Positions 1 to 9,427 of a stretch of DNA of 61,049 nucleotides are shown here, one piece after another. The position numbers and the translations under genes were made by a program. The notes under the pieces were generated by a model, which saw nothing but the letters and a program-made list of their open reading frames with translations, made no database searches and was not told where the DNA came from. Positions within the stretch are counted from its first letter, which is position 1. Every line of letters begins with the position of its first letter. The DNA comes from Bradyrhizobium sp. 139 (GTDB lineage Bacteria; Pseudomonadota; Alphaproteobacteria; Rhizobiales; Xanthobacteraceae): assembly GCF_023074175.1 (NCBI RefSeq), contig NZ_JADPKS010000067.1, positions 1 to 61,049 of the forward strand. The letters run 5' to 3'.

Positions 1-87
1 CGAGCCTTGCGATCAAGTACAATCAAGTCGTTTCCCATGCCGCGAGTGAATCATGTTCGCGACAAGCTGGGATTCAAATGTCAGTGA
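1..87 (+). CDS. Possible 3' end of a GNAT-type acetyltransferase (partial)
   Basis: Frame 1 is open from the window edge to a TGA at 85-87. It ends with a stretch reading roughly HVRDKLGFKCQ. A basic residue followed by DKLGFK is common at the C-terminus of GNAT acetyltransferases, where it belongs to the last beta strand. Only 28 residues are visible and the start lies outside the window, so this could also be a chance open frame. Confidence 0.35.
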   Translation, partial: RALRSSTIKSFPMPRVNHVRDKLGFKCQ

Positions 88-97
88 CAGAACACTA

Positions 98-120
98 GAG
101 CATGATCCGGAATCATGCTC
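98..120. repeat. Short Rhizobiales palindrome
   Basis: GAGCATGAT and ATCATGCTC form perfect 9-bp arms around CCGGA. The core GCATGATCCGGA resembles a short form of a longer intergenic palindrome scattered through Rhizobiales chromosomes. It lies between the possible acetyltransferase end and the DUF2339 gene and could form a hairpin there. There is no T-run, so it does not look like a normal terminator. Confidence 0.6.
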
Positions 121-180
121 AGGACCAACACCTAAGGATTTGCGTGACCGGCCCCTGCGCGCCGGTCGCCTGGAGGCTTC

Positions 181-2880
181 ATGTTCGACGGCCCGTTTGA
201 CGTCTTTGCGCTGATCATTGCGATCATCGCCTTCCTGATCGCGATCAAGGCGTCCAGCCAGGCGGCCGAACTGCGCCGCCGGCTGAGCTCACTCGAAGAG
301 ATGTTTTACGCACAGCGGCAGGTACAGCCCCCGCCGTTGATGCCCGCGCATGTGCAGGCTGAAGCGCCTGCAACAACGTCCGCAGAGCCGCCGCTTGTGC
401 CCGAAGCCGAGGCGCCGCCCCCACCCGTCACCGAAGATGTTTCGCCGCCCCCGCTCGAAGCAAGCAGCGAGGCCAGCGCACCGCCGCCCCTGCCCATGCC
501 GGCACCCGGCTTCGAAGAGCGGCTCGGCACGCGTTGGGTGGTCTGGGTCGGCGGCCTTGCGCTCGCCCTCGGCGGCTTCTTCATGGTGCGCTATTCGATC
601 GAGGCCGGCCTCGTCGGCCCCGGCGTGCGCGTGTTCCTCGGCGGGCTGTTCGCATTGGCGCTGCTGGGCGCCGGCGAGTGGTCGCGGCGCAAGGAAAGCA
701 TCTCCAATATTCAGGCGCTGCCGATCGCCAACATCCCCGCGATCCTCACCGCGGCCGGAACGGCCGTGGCGTTCGCGACCATCTACGCCGCCTACGCGCT
801 CTACGGCTTCCTCGTGCCTGCCACCGCCTTCGTGCTGCTCGGCCTCGTCGCGCTCGGCACGCTGGCCGCTGCGCTGCTGCATGGGCCCGCGCTCGCGGGC
901 CTCGGCGTGGTCGGCGCGTTCGTGACGCCCATCCTCGTCTCCAGCGGCAGGCCGGACTATTGGGCGCTTTATACTTATCTTGCGATCGTCACCGCCGCGA
1001 GCTTCGGCCTCGCGCGCATCCGGCTGTGGCGCTGGCTTGCGGTCACCACCATCGCCTTCGCCGTGCTCTGGATCTTCCCGGGCCTCGACAGTGATGGGTT
1101 GCAGGTCGCGCCGCACGCCTTCCACGTCATCGCGGGTTTCATGCTGGCTGCCCTGCTCGTCGTCTGCGGCTTCATGTTCGGCCCCACCATCGGGGACGGT
1201 GAAATCGAGCCGGTCTCGTCGAATTCGCTCGGCGCCTATCAGTTCGGCGCGATGCTGATCGTGCTGTCGAGCGCGCATGCGGATCTTGCGCTGATCGCCT
1301 TCACGCTTCTCGTTGGTGCGACGCTGCTCGTCGCCTGGCGCGCGCCGTCGGCCACAGGCGCGCTGGGCGCGGCCGCAGCGGCCGTCTTTATCGTGTTCGC
1401 CGAATGGGCCGTGCGCGCCAATCCGGACATGCTGGTGCTGCCGGGCGGCCCCATGGCCGGCGTCGGGCCGACAGCGATCGACGGCGCAGTGACGCTACAC
1501 CTGGTGATGGCTGCGGTCTTCGCCGCCGGCTTCGGCTTCGCAGGCTTCCTCGCGCAGGGCCGGTCGAACTCGGCGGTCATCCCGGTGGTGTGGTCGGCGG
1601 CGGCTGTCGCCACGCCGATTGCGATCCTCGTTGCGCTCTACACGCGCATCGCCCATCTCGACCGCTCGATCCCTTTCGCGATCCTCGCCGTCTTGCTCGC
1701 CGCCGCCTTCGGCGCTGCGACCGAAGCCCTGACGCGCCGCGAGACCCGGCCGGGCGTCATGATCTCCACCGCGCTGTTCGCGACCGGCACGCTTGGCGCA
1801 CTCGCACTGGCGCTGACCTTCGCGCTGGAGAAGGGATGGCTCACCATTGCGCTGGCGCTGATGTCACTCGGCACCGCCTGGATATCGATGCAGCGGCCGA
1901 TTCCGTTCCTGCGCTGGCTCGCCGCCGTCTTCGCCGCGATCGTCACTGCGCGCATCGGCTATGATCCGCGCATCGTGGGCGATGCCGTCGGCGCCACGCC
2001 GATCTTCAACTGGCTGTTGTGGGGCTACGGCCTGCCGGCGGCATCGTTCTGGGCGGCGAGCGTGTTCCTGCGCCGCCGCGGCGACGATGCGCCGCTGCGC
2101 ATGGTGGAGACCGCGGCGATCCTGTTCACCGCGCTGCTCGCCTTCATGGAGATCCGGCACTTCGCGACCGGCGGCCGCATGACGGCAGCGCCGTCGCTGC
2201 TGGAATTCGCGCTTCAGGTCTGCGTCGCGCTCGCCCTGGCGATCGGACTGGAGCGGCTGCGGCTGAGGAGCCACAGCATCGTGCACAATGTCGGCGCGGT
2301 CGTGCTCACCGCGATCGCCGGGCTCATCAGCGTGTTCGGCCTGCTGATCCTGGAGAATCCGTGGCTGCTCTCCAGCGTCAATGTCGGGGGTCTCGTGTTC
2401 AACCTGCTGCTGCTCGGTTACGCCCTCCCGGCAGTGCTGATGCTGCTGCTGTCCTATGCGGTGGCCGGACATCGCACCGTCGCATATGCGAACACGATTG
2501 CCGGCGGTGCGCTGGTGTTCGCGCTCACCTATTTGACGCTGGAGATCCGCCGCTTCTATCACGGCCCGGTCCTGCTTTACGGCGGCACCACGGGCGCGGA
2601 GCAATACACCTATTCGATCGGCTGGCTCGCCTTCGGCGTGGTGCTGCTCGGCGTCGGTCTCCTCGTCAATTCCGAGCGTGCGCGATTGGCGTCTGCCGCC
2701 GTGATCGCCCTGACGATCCTGAAAGCCTTCGTCATCGACATGTCGACGCTATCAGGCGTCTACCGCGCACTGTCGTTCATGTGCCTCGGCATCGTGCTGG
2801 TCGCGATCGGCTGGCTCTACCAACGCATCCTATTCCGGCGGCAGGTCGCATCGCCGCCGGCTCCGCAGACCAGCACTTGA
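181..2880 (+). CDS. DUF2339 multi-pass membrane protein
   Basis: This 899-residue protein has an N-terminal transmembrane anchor (about residues 5-22), a short heptad stretch, and a Pro/Ala-rich linker to about residue 110. The rest is more than 20 closely packed hydrophobic segments. The motif GFEERLGTRWVVWVGG just before the membrane block, together with the length and layout, is typical of the DUF2339 family. The biochemical role of that family is unknown. GGAGG at 172-176 supports the ATG. The gene is convergent with the chemotaxis receptor, with only 3 bases between the stops and no obvious terminator. Confidence 0.9.
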   Translation: MFDGPFDVFALIIAIIAFLIAIKASSQAAELRRRLSSLEEMFYAQRQVQPPPLMPAHVQAEAPATTSAEPPLVPEAEAPPPPVTEDVSPPPLEASSEASAPPPLPMPAPGFEERLGTRWVVWVGGLALALGGFFMVRYSIEAGLVGPGVRVFLGGLFALALLGAGEWSRRKESISNIQALPIANIPAILTAAGTAVAFATIYAAYALYGFLVPATAFVLLGLVALGTLAAALLHGPALAGLGVVGAFVTPILVSSGRPDYWALYTYLAIVTAASFGLARIRLWRWLAVTTIAFAVLWIFPGLDSDGLQVAPHAFHVIAGFMLAALLVVCGFMFGPTIGDGEIEPVSSNSLGAYQFGAMLIVLSSAHADLALIAFTLLVGATLLVAWRAPSATGALGAAAAAVFIVFAEWAVRANPDMLVLPGGPMAGVGPTAIDGAVTLHLVMAAVFAAGFGFAGFLAQGRSNSAVIPVVWSAAAVATPIAILVALYTRIAHLDRSIPFAILAVLLAAAFGAATEALTRRETRPGVMISTALFATGTLGALALALTFALEKGWLTIALALMSLGTAWISMQRPIPFLRWLAAVFAAIVTARIGYDPRIVGDAVGATPIFNWLLWGYGLPAASFWAASVFLRRRGDDAPLRMVETAAILFTALLAFMEIRHFATGGRMTAAPSLLEFALQVCVALALAIGLERLRLRSHSIVHNVGAVVLTAIAGLISVFGLLILENPWLLSSVNVGGLVFNLLLLGYALPAVLMLLLSYAVAGHRTVAYANTIAGGALVFALTYLTLEIRRFYHGPVLLYGGTTGAEQYTYSIGWLAFGVVLLGVGLLVNSERARLASAAVIALTILKAFVIDMSTLSGVYRALSFMCLGIVLVAIGWLYQRILFRRQVASPPAPQTST

Positions 2881-2883
2881 GGA

Positions 2884-4575
2884 TCAGGCCGCGCGGACCG
2901 ACTCCAGGAACTGCGCGACCTCGACTTTGAGCCGCGTGCTGTCGGTCGCCAGCGATTTCGCCGCCGACAGCACCTCCGTCGAGGCCGAGCCGGTCTCGAT
3001 CGCACCGCGCTGCACGTCCGTGATGTTCATCGAGACCTCCTGCGTGCCGACCGAAGCCTGCTGCACGTTGCGCGAGATCTCCTGCGTGGCCGCGCCCTGT
3101 TCTTCGACAGCGGCTGCGATGGCTGCCGACACCTCGGACAGCCGCTCGATGGTGCCGCCGATCTCCTGGATGGCGCTGACGGATTCCTGCGTCGCGGCCT
3201 GGATCCCGGAGACCTGCGCCCCGATCTCGCCGGTCGCTTTCGCGGTCTGCTCGGCCAGCGCCTTGACCTCGGAGGCAACGACCGCGAAGCCGCGGCCGGC
3301 TTCACCGGCACGCGCCGCCTCGATGGTGGCGTTGAGCGCCAGCAAATTGGTCTGGCCCGCGATGGTGTTGATGAGCTCGACGACGTCGCCGATACGGGCG
3401 GCCGCCTGCGACAGCGCATTGACGCGGTCGTTGGTCCGCGTGGCCTGCTCGACGGCCTCCGCGGCCATCCGCGCCGAATCCTGCACGCGGCGGCTGATCT
3501 CGGTGATGGAGGACGACAGCTCCTCCGAGGCGGATGCCACCGCCTGGACGTTGGTGGAGGCCTCCTCGGACGCCGCGGCAACGACGGTCGCGAGCTCCTG
3601 ACCCCGCTGCGCGGTGTTGGTCAGCGTCGTCGCCGAGGCCTCGAGCTCGGTCGAGGCCGACGAGACGGTGCCGACGACCTCGCCGATCATGACCTCGAAC
3701 TTGCGGGTGAGGGCGTCGACGCGGCGACCGCGCTCGATCTTGGCCTCGGCGTCGCGCGCGGCTGCCTCATCGGCGGTCTTATTGGCGATCAACGCCTCCT
3801 TGAAGATCTGGAGCGCATCCGCCATCGAGCCGATCTCGGTCTTCTCGCCACGATGCGGCACCTCGGCGGAGAGGTCGCCCTCGCCAAGCGACTGCATCGG
3901 ACGGATGATCGAAGCAATACCGCGAGAAACGTCACGCACGAGATAATAGGCGGCACCGATCGCGATCACGACGGAGAACACGATGATGCCGACCAGCACG
4001 CGGAAGATCGTGGCATAGCTGTCGGACGCCTGCTTCGTCTCCAGCTCGGCGCCCCGGTTGTTCATCTCGATGCCCTTCTGGAGCAGCGGGTCGGCGGCCT
4101 GGGCCATCTTCGCGACCTTGGTCTGCAACAGCTCGTTGGCGTCGGCCGGGAAACGGCCCGCGCCCTTGCGGGACAGCGCCATCACATCCTGCACGCCGTT
4201 CAGATATTCGGCCCATGCCTTGCTCCATTGCCCGTAGAGCGAGCGCTCCTCGGCGGAGGTGATCAGCGGCTCGTAGACCTTGCGCGTCTGGTCGATGCGC
4301 TCGCGCAACGAAGCGAGGCGCTTCTCGGCGGCGTCCTTGCCCTCAGTGCTATCCTGCATCAGGTGCAGGCGAAGCGCGACGCGCAGCTCGTTGATGTCGG
4401 CCCGAAGCGAGCCGAGCGCACGCACGCTCGGCAGCCAGCTTTCCGCGATCTCGACGGTGTGAGCGTTGATGTTCTGCATGGTGCCGATCGCCATCACGCC
4501 GACGCCTGCGAGCGTGAGCACGAGGACCGACAATACGGTCAGAAGCTTGAAGACGATCGACAACTTCGACATCAC
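2884..4575 (-). CDS. Methyl-accepting chemotaxis protein
   Basis: This 563-residue chemoreceptor has TM1 at about 10-32, a periplasmic helical sensor (four-helix-bundle type) to about 185, and TM2 at about 190-213. A HAMP domain follows, then a long signalling coiled coil. The hairpin tip is well conserved ([20 protein letters not shown], then [17 protein letters not shown]), which is where CheA and CheW bind. It should signal from the inner membrane to the flagellar switch through CheA and CheY. The C-terminus (ESVRAA) lacks a CheR/CheB-tethering pentapeptide, so methylation probably depends on other receptors. There is no chemotaxis operon nearby, so it is an orphan receptor. The ligand cannot be predicted. 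Confidence 0.95.
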   Translation of the reverse strand: MMSKLSIVFKLLTVLSVLVLTLAGVGVMAIGTMQNINAHTVEIAESWLPSVRALGSLRADINELRVALRLHLMQDSTEGKDAAEKRLASLRERIDQTRKVYEPLITSAEERSLYGQWSKAWAEYLNGVQDVMALSRKGAGRFPADANELLQTKVAKMAQAADPLLQKGIEMNNRGAELETKQASDSYATIFRVLVGIIVFSVVIAIGAAYYLVRDVSRGIASIIRPMQSLGEGDLSAEVPHRGEKTEIGSMADALQIFKEALIANKTADEAAARDAEAKIERGRRVDALTRKFEVMIGEVVGTVSSASTELEASATTLTNTAQRGQELATVVAAASEEASTNVQAVASASEELSSSITEISRRVQDSARMAAEAVEQATRTNDRVNALSQAAARIGDVVELINTIAGQTNLLALNATIEAARAGEAGRGFAVVASEVKALAEQTAKATGEIGAQVSGIQAATQESVSAIQEIGGTIERLSEVSAAIAAAVEEQGAATQEISRNVQQASVGTQEVSMNITDVQRGAIETGSASTEVLSAAKSLATDSTRLKVEVAQFLESVRAA

Positions 4576-4968
4576 GATAAACCCCGATGGTACCTAGCAA
4601 CGCGCAAACACCTGCGCCGCAATCGTCACGACGGACGACAGGGCGGAAGTCGGTTCAACAATGCTGGCTGGTTCTTATCCCGTAAGATTGCGCCCATAGT
4701 TGCAAGCAGGCGTTAACAGGGACCTACGTAAAACTACGGGAACAGGGGTAGTCGACGCTATTTCTCTGCAGCCATGTGTTGCGGCGCAACAGACATCCCG
4801 CAACTCCCAACGGCCTACCGCGCTTCGCGCGATGCAGGACGGCTACTGCCCTCACGCGTCTGTAATCCGAGTTGCAAGTTCAAGCCCCTTTTCTACAGGG
4901 GCCGGGATGTCCGGTTTCAGGGTACAAGCGGCCCCCCGAGATCGAGTGCGGAAGTCTCACTTTGACTC
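4576..4968. other. Intergenic region upstream of the chemoreceptor
   Basis: About 390 bp separates the chemoreceptor start from the DUF1127 stop. Both genes lie on the minus strand, so it should hold the chemoreceptor promoter. I see no convincing coding frame, tRNA, strong hairpin or clear -35/-10 pair. Confidence 0.5.
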
Positions 4969-5265
4969 TTATCGGAAGTCGGTGGGCCCAATCTCGCCGT
5001 CTACCGTTGGCAGGTATCGGAGCCATTCGCCGGATCGGATGCCTCGCGGGTCAATACCTCGGTGCGAAGCGACGTAGTCGATCTCTCCGCGCGTGGTGCC
5101 GATGTCCATCAGCTCCGTGTCGCTTAGCCTGGACAAGGTGGCGCGCAATTTTTGGCATTCGCGGCGCTTCCGAAAGGCATCCCAATATTTCCAGATGAAG
5201 CTGGAGACCTGCCGGGTCGATACGGATGTCCGTTCCAGCCACGTCGTGCCGTGCGTCGAACTCAT
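4969..5265 (-). CDS. DUF1127 small protein
   Basis: The protein has 98 residues. The C-terminal half carries the DUF1127 pattern: LRATLSRLSDTELMDIGTTR followed by an arginine- and glycine-containing turn. DUF1127 (YjiS-like) proteins are short and basic, and common in Rhizobiales. Some bind RNA or affect phosphate and carbon metabolism, but the role here is unknown. The ATG at 5265 is preferred over an upstream GTG because a G-rich ribosome site (AGGGGGAC) lies just ahead of it. It has about 50 extra N-terminal residues compared with the shortest family members. Confidence 0.8.
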   Translation of the reverse strand: MSSTHGTTWLERTSVSTRQVSSFIWKYWDAFRKRRECQKLRATLSRLSDTELMDIGTTRGEIDYVASHRGIDPRGIRSGEWLRYLPTVDGEIGPTDFR

Positions 5266-5490
5266 TGCGAAGTCCCCCTGGGACGGTGTTTCTTCCACTG
5301 CCTTAGCGTTCCCCTGTTGCCACCATGGTGTCAGGAGCCGTCACAGCCGGCACGAGGGTGCCGCGAGAGCGGCGGGTATGCTTGACCGGCATCTTACATT
5401 TTCCTCACCTGCAGCTTATTCTTGCGATGTCCAGCCAGGCCAAAGCGCTATCCGGTCTATCGGGGGCTCTCATCCAAGGGGATTCGCATC

Positions 5491-7044
5491 TTGCGCTATC
5501 TCTTCGAGGATTACGCATTCGACCCTGACCGGCGCGAGCTGCATCGCGGCGCGGACGTCGTCTCCATCGCACCACAGGTGTTCGATCTGCTTGATTACCT
5601 GATCCGCAACAGGGAGCGCGTCGTAAGTAAAGACGACCTCATCAACGCCGTTTGGAATGGGCGCAGCGTTTCCGATGCGGCACTGACGACCCGCCTGAAC
5701 GCCGCGCGCTGCGCCATCGGCGATTCCGGCGAGAAGCAGCGCCTGATCAAGACGTTACCGCGTAAGGGACTCCGTTTCGTCGGACAGGTGCGGGAGGCGC
5801 GAGAAGTTGCGGGCCCAAATCCGGGCGATGCGCCCGAGAGCGCTCCTGCAGTTCCCGACAAGCCCTCCATCGCCGTGCTGCCGTTCGCGAACATGTCTGG
5901 CGATCCCGAGCAGGAGTACTTCGCGGACGGGATGGTTGAGGAGATCACTACCGCGCTTTCGCAGTTCAAATGGTTGTTCGTGATCGCTCGAAATTCGAGT
6001 TTCACCTTCAAGAGCAAAGCGGTCGACATCAAGGAAGTCGGGCGCAGGCTTGGCGTACGCTATGTCCTTGAGGGGGCGGTGCGCAAGGCGTCAGGGAAAG
6101 TTCGCATCACGTGCCAGTTGATTGAAGCGGCTACGGGCGCACACATTTGGGCGGACAGGTTCGAGCGTGACATGACAGACATTTTCGCGTTGCAGGACGA
6201 CGTCACGCTCGCTGTTGTCTCAGCTATTCAGCCAAAGTTGTTTCAAGCAGAAATTGCAATCGCAACGCAGCGGCGACCGGAAGACCTCACCGCATATAAT
6301 TTTTTTCTCCGGGCTATACAGCAGCCCCACCCATTGACCCGCGAAGGGTTGGCCGAGGCACTCCGACTGGTCCAGCGCGCCTTGGAGCTTGACCCTGGGT
6401 TTGCTTGGGCCGCTGCTCTGGCAGGTGCCTGTCACACGGAAAACGTGGTTAGGAACTACGCCATTGATCCTCAATTCGAACGCAAGGAAGCCGTTCGACT
6501 TATGCGCTTGGCATTGAGCCTCGACGATGGTGATCCAGACACGTTGGCAAGTGCTGCCTTGATCTCGGCACTTCTGGTCGGCGATTGTGAGACTGAGATC
6601 GAGATGTCCGACCGGGCGGTTAAGCTCAACCCAAATTCATATCGCGCGTGGCACTGCAGAGGCTGGGTCTATAAGATTGCGGGGCAGCCAGAGGAAACGA
6701 TCCGGAGCTTTGAACGTGCCATGCGCATGAGCCCAGTAGACCCGCAACTATACACAGCGTTTACCGGGATGGGATTTGCCTTTATTGAGCTTCGTCGTTT
6801 TGACGAGGCAATGGTTGCAGGCAAGAAAGCCCTGCGGCAGAACCCTGGCTATCCAGGACCGTACCGCTGCCTCGCGTCCGCTCTCGCCCATCTTGGACGC
6901 GACGCTGAGGCCCGTGAGGCGGCGGCTCGTGCGGTTGAGGTCGACCCCGCTTTCACAATATCGGCGTGGATCGCTCGGAGCCAGCTATCAAAAAATGCGA
7001 ATCTGATGATCGAGGGTTTTCGCAAGGCGGGGTTGCCCGAATGA
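5491..7044 (+). CDS. Winged-helix / TolB-like / TPR transcriptional regulator
   Basis: The protein has 517 residues in three parts. Residues 1-100 form an OmpR/CadC-type winged helix (SKDDLINAVWNGRSVSDAAL, then KTLPRKGLRFVG). Residues about 122-258 form a TolB-like domain (IAVLPFANMSGDPEQEYFADG). The remainder to the C-terminus is TPR repeats. Rhizobia hold many proteins of this layout, often annotated as adenylate cyclase-like, but there is no cyclase domain here. It should bind DNA and sense an unknown ligand or partner. I chose the TTG at 5491 because AAGGGG at 5476-5481 is well placed and the winged-helix homology starts at once. An in-frame ATG at 5422 would add 23 unconvincing residues. 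Confidence 0.85.
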   Translation: MRYLFEDYAFDPDRRELHRGADVVSIAPQVFDLLDYLIRNRERVVSKDDLINAVWNGRSVSDAALTTRLNAARCAIGDSGEKQRLIKTLPRKGLRFVGQVREAREVAGPNPGDAPESAPAVPDKPSIAVLPFANMSGDPEQEYFADGMVEEITTALSQFKWLFVIARNSSFTFKSKAVDIKEVGRRLGVRYVLEGAVRKASGKVRITCQLIEAATGAHIWADRFERDMTDIFALQDDVTLAVVSAIQPKLFQAEIAIATQRRPEDLTAYNFFLRAIQQPHPLTREGLAEALRLVQRALELDPGFAWAAALAGACHTENVVRNYAIDPQFERKEAVRLMRLALSLDDGDPDTLASAALISALLVGDCETEIEMSDRAVKLNPNSYRAWHCRGWVYKIAGQPEETIRSFERAMRMSPVDPQLYTAFTGMGFAFIELRRFDEAMVAGKKALRQNPGYPGPYRCLASALAHLGRDAEAREAAARAVEVDPAFTISAWIARSQLSKNANLMIEGFRKAGLPE

Positions 7045-7303
7045 GCCGTGCTCGTCCGCATCGACAGGCGGGGGCAAACTTAGAAAGGATGTTTGGGGCC
7101 AGACCTTCGGTCGGTCACGATCTAGTCTCGGTCATAGATCCGTAACCGGAGCCCGCTCGCCGGTGTCTCCGCCCATTCGGGTAACGATCGTTGCCGCATC
7201 ATGCGGCTATCGGTCCGCAATCGACCACTGCCTGGCCCGCGCTTCTGTCCGGAGTCAGCCCTGCAGCAGGCTCCATGACGCCTGCTCTCCGCTCGCAGCC
7301 GTC

Positions 7304-7537
7304 TCAGCACACCGTCTCACCGACCAGACTGACGCGAAAAACCGGCTGCTTGTTCTCGTCGAGCAGCTCCATGCTCCATTTGGCATTCGGCTTCAGATTG
7401 CGCGCGATGGTGCCGAGCAGGTTGGCACAGACCTCGGTCATCTCGGTCCAGGCGGCGGCGCGATCCTCGAACTCGTATGGCTGGTCGGCGGCGCCGGAAT
7501 AACGGCCGGTACTGATGCGAAAGAAATACAGCGACAT
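7304..7537 (-). CDS. DUF6894 small protein
   Basis: The protein has 77 residues and starts MSLYFFRI. The pattern (an aromatic N-terminal strand, a central helix with WTEMTEVCANLLG, and a C-terminal strand VFRVSLVGE) fits DUF6894. Members are small cytosolic proteins common in Bradyrhizobium, with no known function. The ATG at 7537 is preferred to an upstream start because family members begin with this M-x-x-Y/F-F motif. The 260 bp to its left, after the regulator gene, shows no clear feature. Confidence 0.75.
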   Translation of the reverse strand: MSLYFFRISTGRYSGAADQPYEFEDRAAAWTEMTEVCANLLGTIARNLKPNAKWSMELLDENKQPVFRVSLVGETVC

Positions 7538-7688
7538 CGTAGAACCCTTGCGCCCCCTGGCCGTATGCAAATTGGGACGCGAGTCGCTACCAAGACATAA
7601 AGGCCGCCGTCCGTATGATTACGGCGCGGCGGCGTGATCGATGAAAATCCTCAACGACAAAGTGCGCGAGCAGTCCGGCGCAGCCAAC

Positions 7689-8288
7689 TCACTGAGTCGA
7701 GCGGCGCAGTTCCAGCGGAGCATCGATCTTGGCGGGTTCCGACTTGGCTTCCGACTTCACCGGCTCGAGGCGGCCGCTCTCGACACGCGGCGTCTCGACG
7801 CGCGCGACGACTTCGGTGTTGGACGCACCGACCGAACCGGTGTGCTCCGACGAGCGCAGCGAACGCGGACGCGGCACGGCGCGGGCCATCAGCATCTGAT
7901 TGCCGCCCTGGTGGTGAAAGTCGCAATAGGCGAAGCCCATGCCCGACACCGAGCCGCGGAAGCTGCGATCGTCGGTCTTTTCCAGGTTGAAGCAGGGCTC
8001 GAACGGAATGCCCTTGATCGAGGCGCAGACGTTCTGGCCGCGTATCTGGAGCGTGTTGCCGGGCAGGCGGAGATGCTTCACCGGGCCTGCGCCTGAGAAC
8101 TGGACTGCGCCGGCGGCGCCGAGGTCGTCCAGGACGCGGCCTGCGCCGCGGGTGCCGTCGAAACAGGTGAAAGCGAACACCTTGCCGGCGACGAAGCGGC
8201 GCGCCTCGTCAGCGTTCATGCTTCCAGCAATGGCCGGCGCAAACGTCGCTGCCGCCGTCACAGCCCCCAACACAATACGCGCAAGCAT
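7689..8288 (-). CDS. Exported conserved hypothetical protein
   Basis: The protein has 199 residues. It begins with a classic signal peptide (hydrophobic to about residue 20, cleavage probably after AIAG), so it is likely periplasmic. The mature part has four cysteines that could pair (in FTCFDG, NVCASI, EPCFNL and AYCDFHH). The last 60 residues are polar, Lys/Glu/Pro-rich and probably disordered. I do not recognise a named domain. The ATG at 8288 has GGAG at a good distance. Confidence 0.75.
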   Translation of the reverse strand: MLARIVLGAVTAAATFAPAIAGSMNADEARRFVAGKVFAFTCFDGTRGAGRVLDDLGAAGAVQFSGAGPVKHLRLPGNTLQIRGQNVCASIKGIPFEPCFNLEKTDDRSFRGSVSGMGFAYCDFHHQGGNQMLMARAVPRPRSLRSSEHTGSVGASNTEVVARVETPRVESGRLEPVKSEAKSEPAKIDAPLELRRSTQ

Positions 8289-8401
8289 GCACAACTCCGA
8301 ACCAACCCATGCAGCGGGCGATGCCTTATCTCTTTACCTGCTGCTTACCATACTAACCATGGCAACATTGGAGCAGCTTGGTTGGTAAAGTCTGAACGCC
8401 G

Positions 8402-9388
8402 TTAAACAATTTTTACCACGATGCGGCCGCGGACCTGACCGGCCAGAATTTTCGCGCCACACTCCGAAACTTCCTCGATCGGAATTTCGTGAGTAATTTC
8501 AGATAGTTTTGTCCGATCCAGATCGGAGGCCAGACGCTGCCAGGCGGCTTTCCGCGGCTCGATCGGGCACATCACGGAATCGATGCCGAGAAGGCACACC
8601 CCGCGCAAAATGAAGGGTGCGACAGAAGACGGCAGGTCCATGCCGGCTGCCAGGCCGCAGGCCGCGATCGCCCCGCCATACTTCGTCATCGACAGGAGAT
8701 TCGCGAGCGTGGTCGAGCCGACGCTGTCCACGCCGCCCGCCCAGCGCTCCTTGGCAAGGGGCTTGGCCGCCGCCGACAATTCATTGCGGTCGATGATCTC
8801 GGCAGCACCGATCTCTTTCAAATAGTCGGCTTCCGAGGCGCGGCCGGTCGAGGCGATGACGTGGTAACCGAGTTTCGAGAGTACGGCGGTCGCGACCGAG
8901 CCGACGCCGCCGGCAGCGCCCGTCACCACCACAGGGCCGCTCTCCGGCGACAGACCGTGCTTCTCCAGCGCCAGCACGGACAGCATCGCGGTGAAGCCGG
9001 CGGTGCCGATCGCCATGGCGTCACGTGCGGATAGGCCCTGCGGCAATGCGACCAGCCAGTCGCCTTTGACCCGTGCTTTCTCGGCATAGGCGCCGAGATG
9101 GGTCTCGCCCATGCCCCAGCCGGTGCAGACGACCTTGTCGCCCGCCTTCCATTGCGGATGCGAGGACGCTTCAACTGTGCCGGCGAAATCGATGCCGGCG
9201 ATCATCGGGAAGCGGCGCACCACCGGCGCCTTGCCGGTGAGCGCAAGGCCGTCCTTGTAGTTCAGCGTCGACCATTCCACGCGGACGGTGACATCTCCGT
9301 CCATCAGCTCGGCTTCGTCGAACTGCGCCAGCTGCGCTGTGGTGCCCTTGTCCGCCTTGTCGATCCGGATCGCCTTGAATGTGGCCAC
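8402..9388 (-). CDS. acuI: Acrylyl-CoA reductase-like quinone oxidoreductase (AcuI/YhdH)
   Basis: This 328-residue enzyme is a zinc-free medium-chain dehydrogenase/reductase. The N-terminal half carries [13 protein letters not shown] and [14 protein letters not shown]. The NADPH-binding segment [13 protein letters not shown] begins near residue 150. The sequence matches the AcuI/YhdH branch, which reduces toxic acryloyl-CoA to propionyl-CoA with NADPH. No acrylate or DMSP genes are nearby, so a housekeeping detoxifying role is likely and the substrate is inferred from family only. The GTG at 9388 has AGGGAG 7 nt upstream. Confidence 0.88.
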   Translation of the reverse strand: MATFKAIRIDKADKGTTAQLAQFDEAELMDGDVTVRVEWSTLNYKDGLALTGKAPVVRRFPMIAGIDFAGTVEASSHPQWKAGDKVVCTGWGMGETHLGAYAEKARVKGDWLVALPQGLSARDAMAIGTAGFTAMLSVLALEKHGLSPESGPVVVTGAAGGVGSVATAVLSKLGYHVIASTGRASEADYLKEIGAAEIIDRNELSAAAKPLAKERWAGGVDSVGSTTLANLLSMTKYGGAIAACGLAAGMDLPSSVAPFILRGVCLLGIDSVMCPIEPRKAAWQRLASDLDRTKLSEITHEIPIEEVSECGAKILAGQVRGRIVVKIV

Positions 9389-9427
9389 GACTGAACTCCC
9401 TGACTTGTTCAGGGGATGTTTAGCCGA

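Noticed and set aside
289..1278. Long minus-strand frame opposite the DUF2339 gene
   Set aside because: Arg/His/Glu-rich low-complexity product typical of antisense GC-rich DNA; the plus-strand protein is clearly real.
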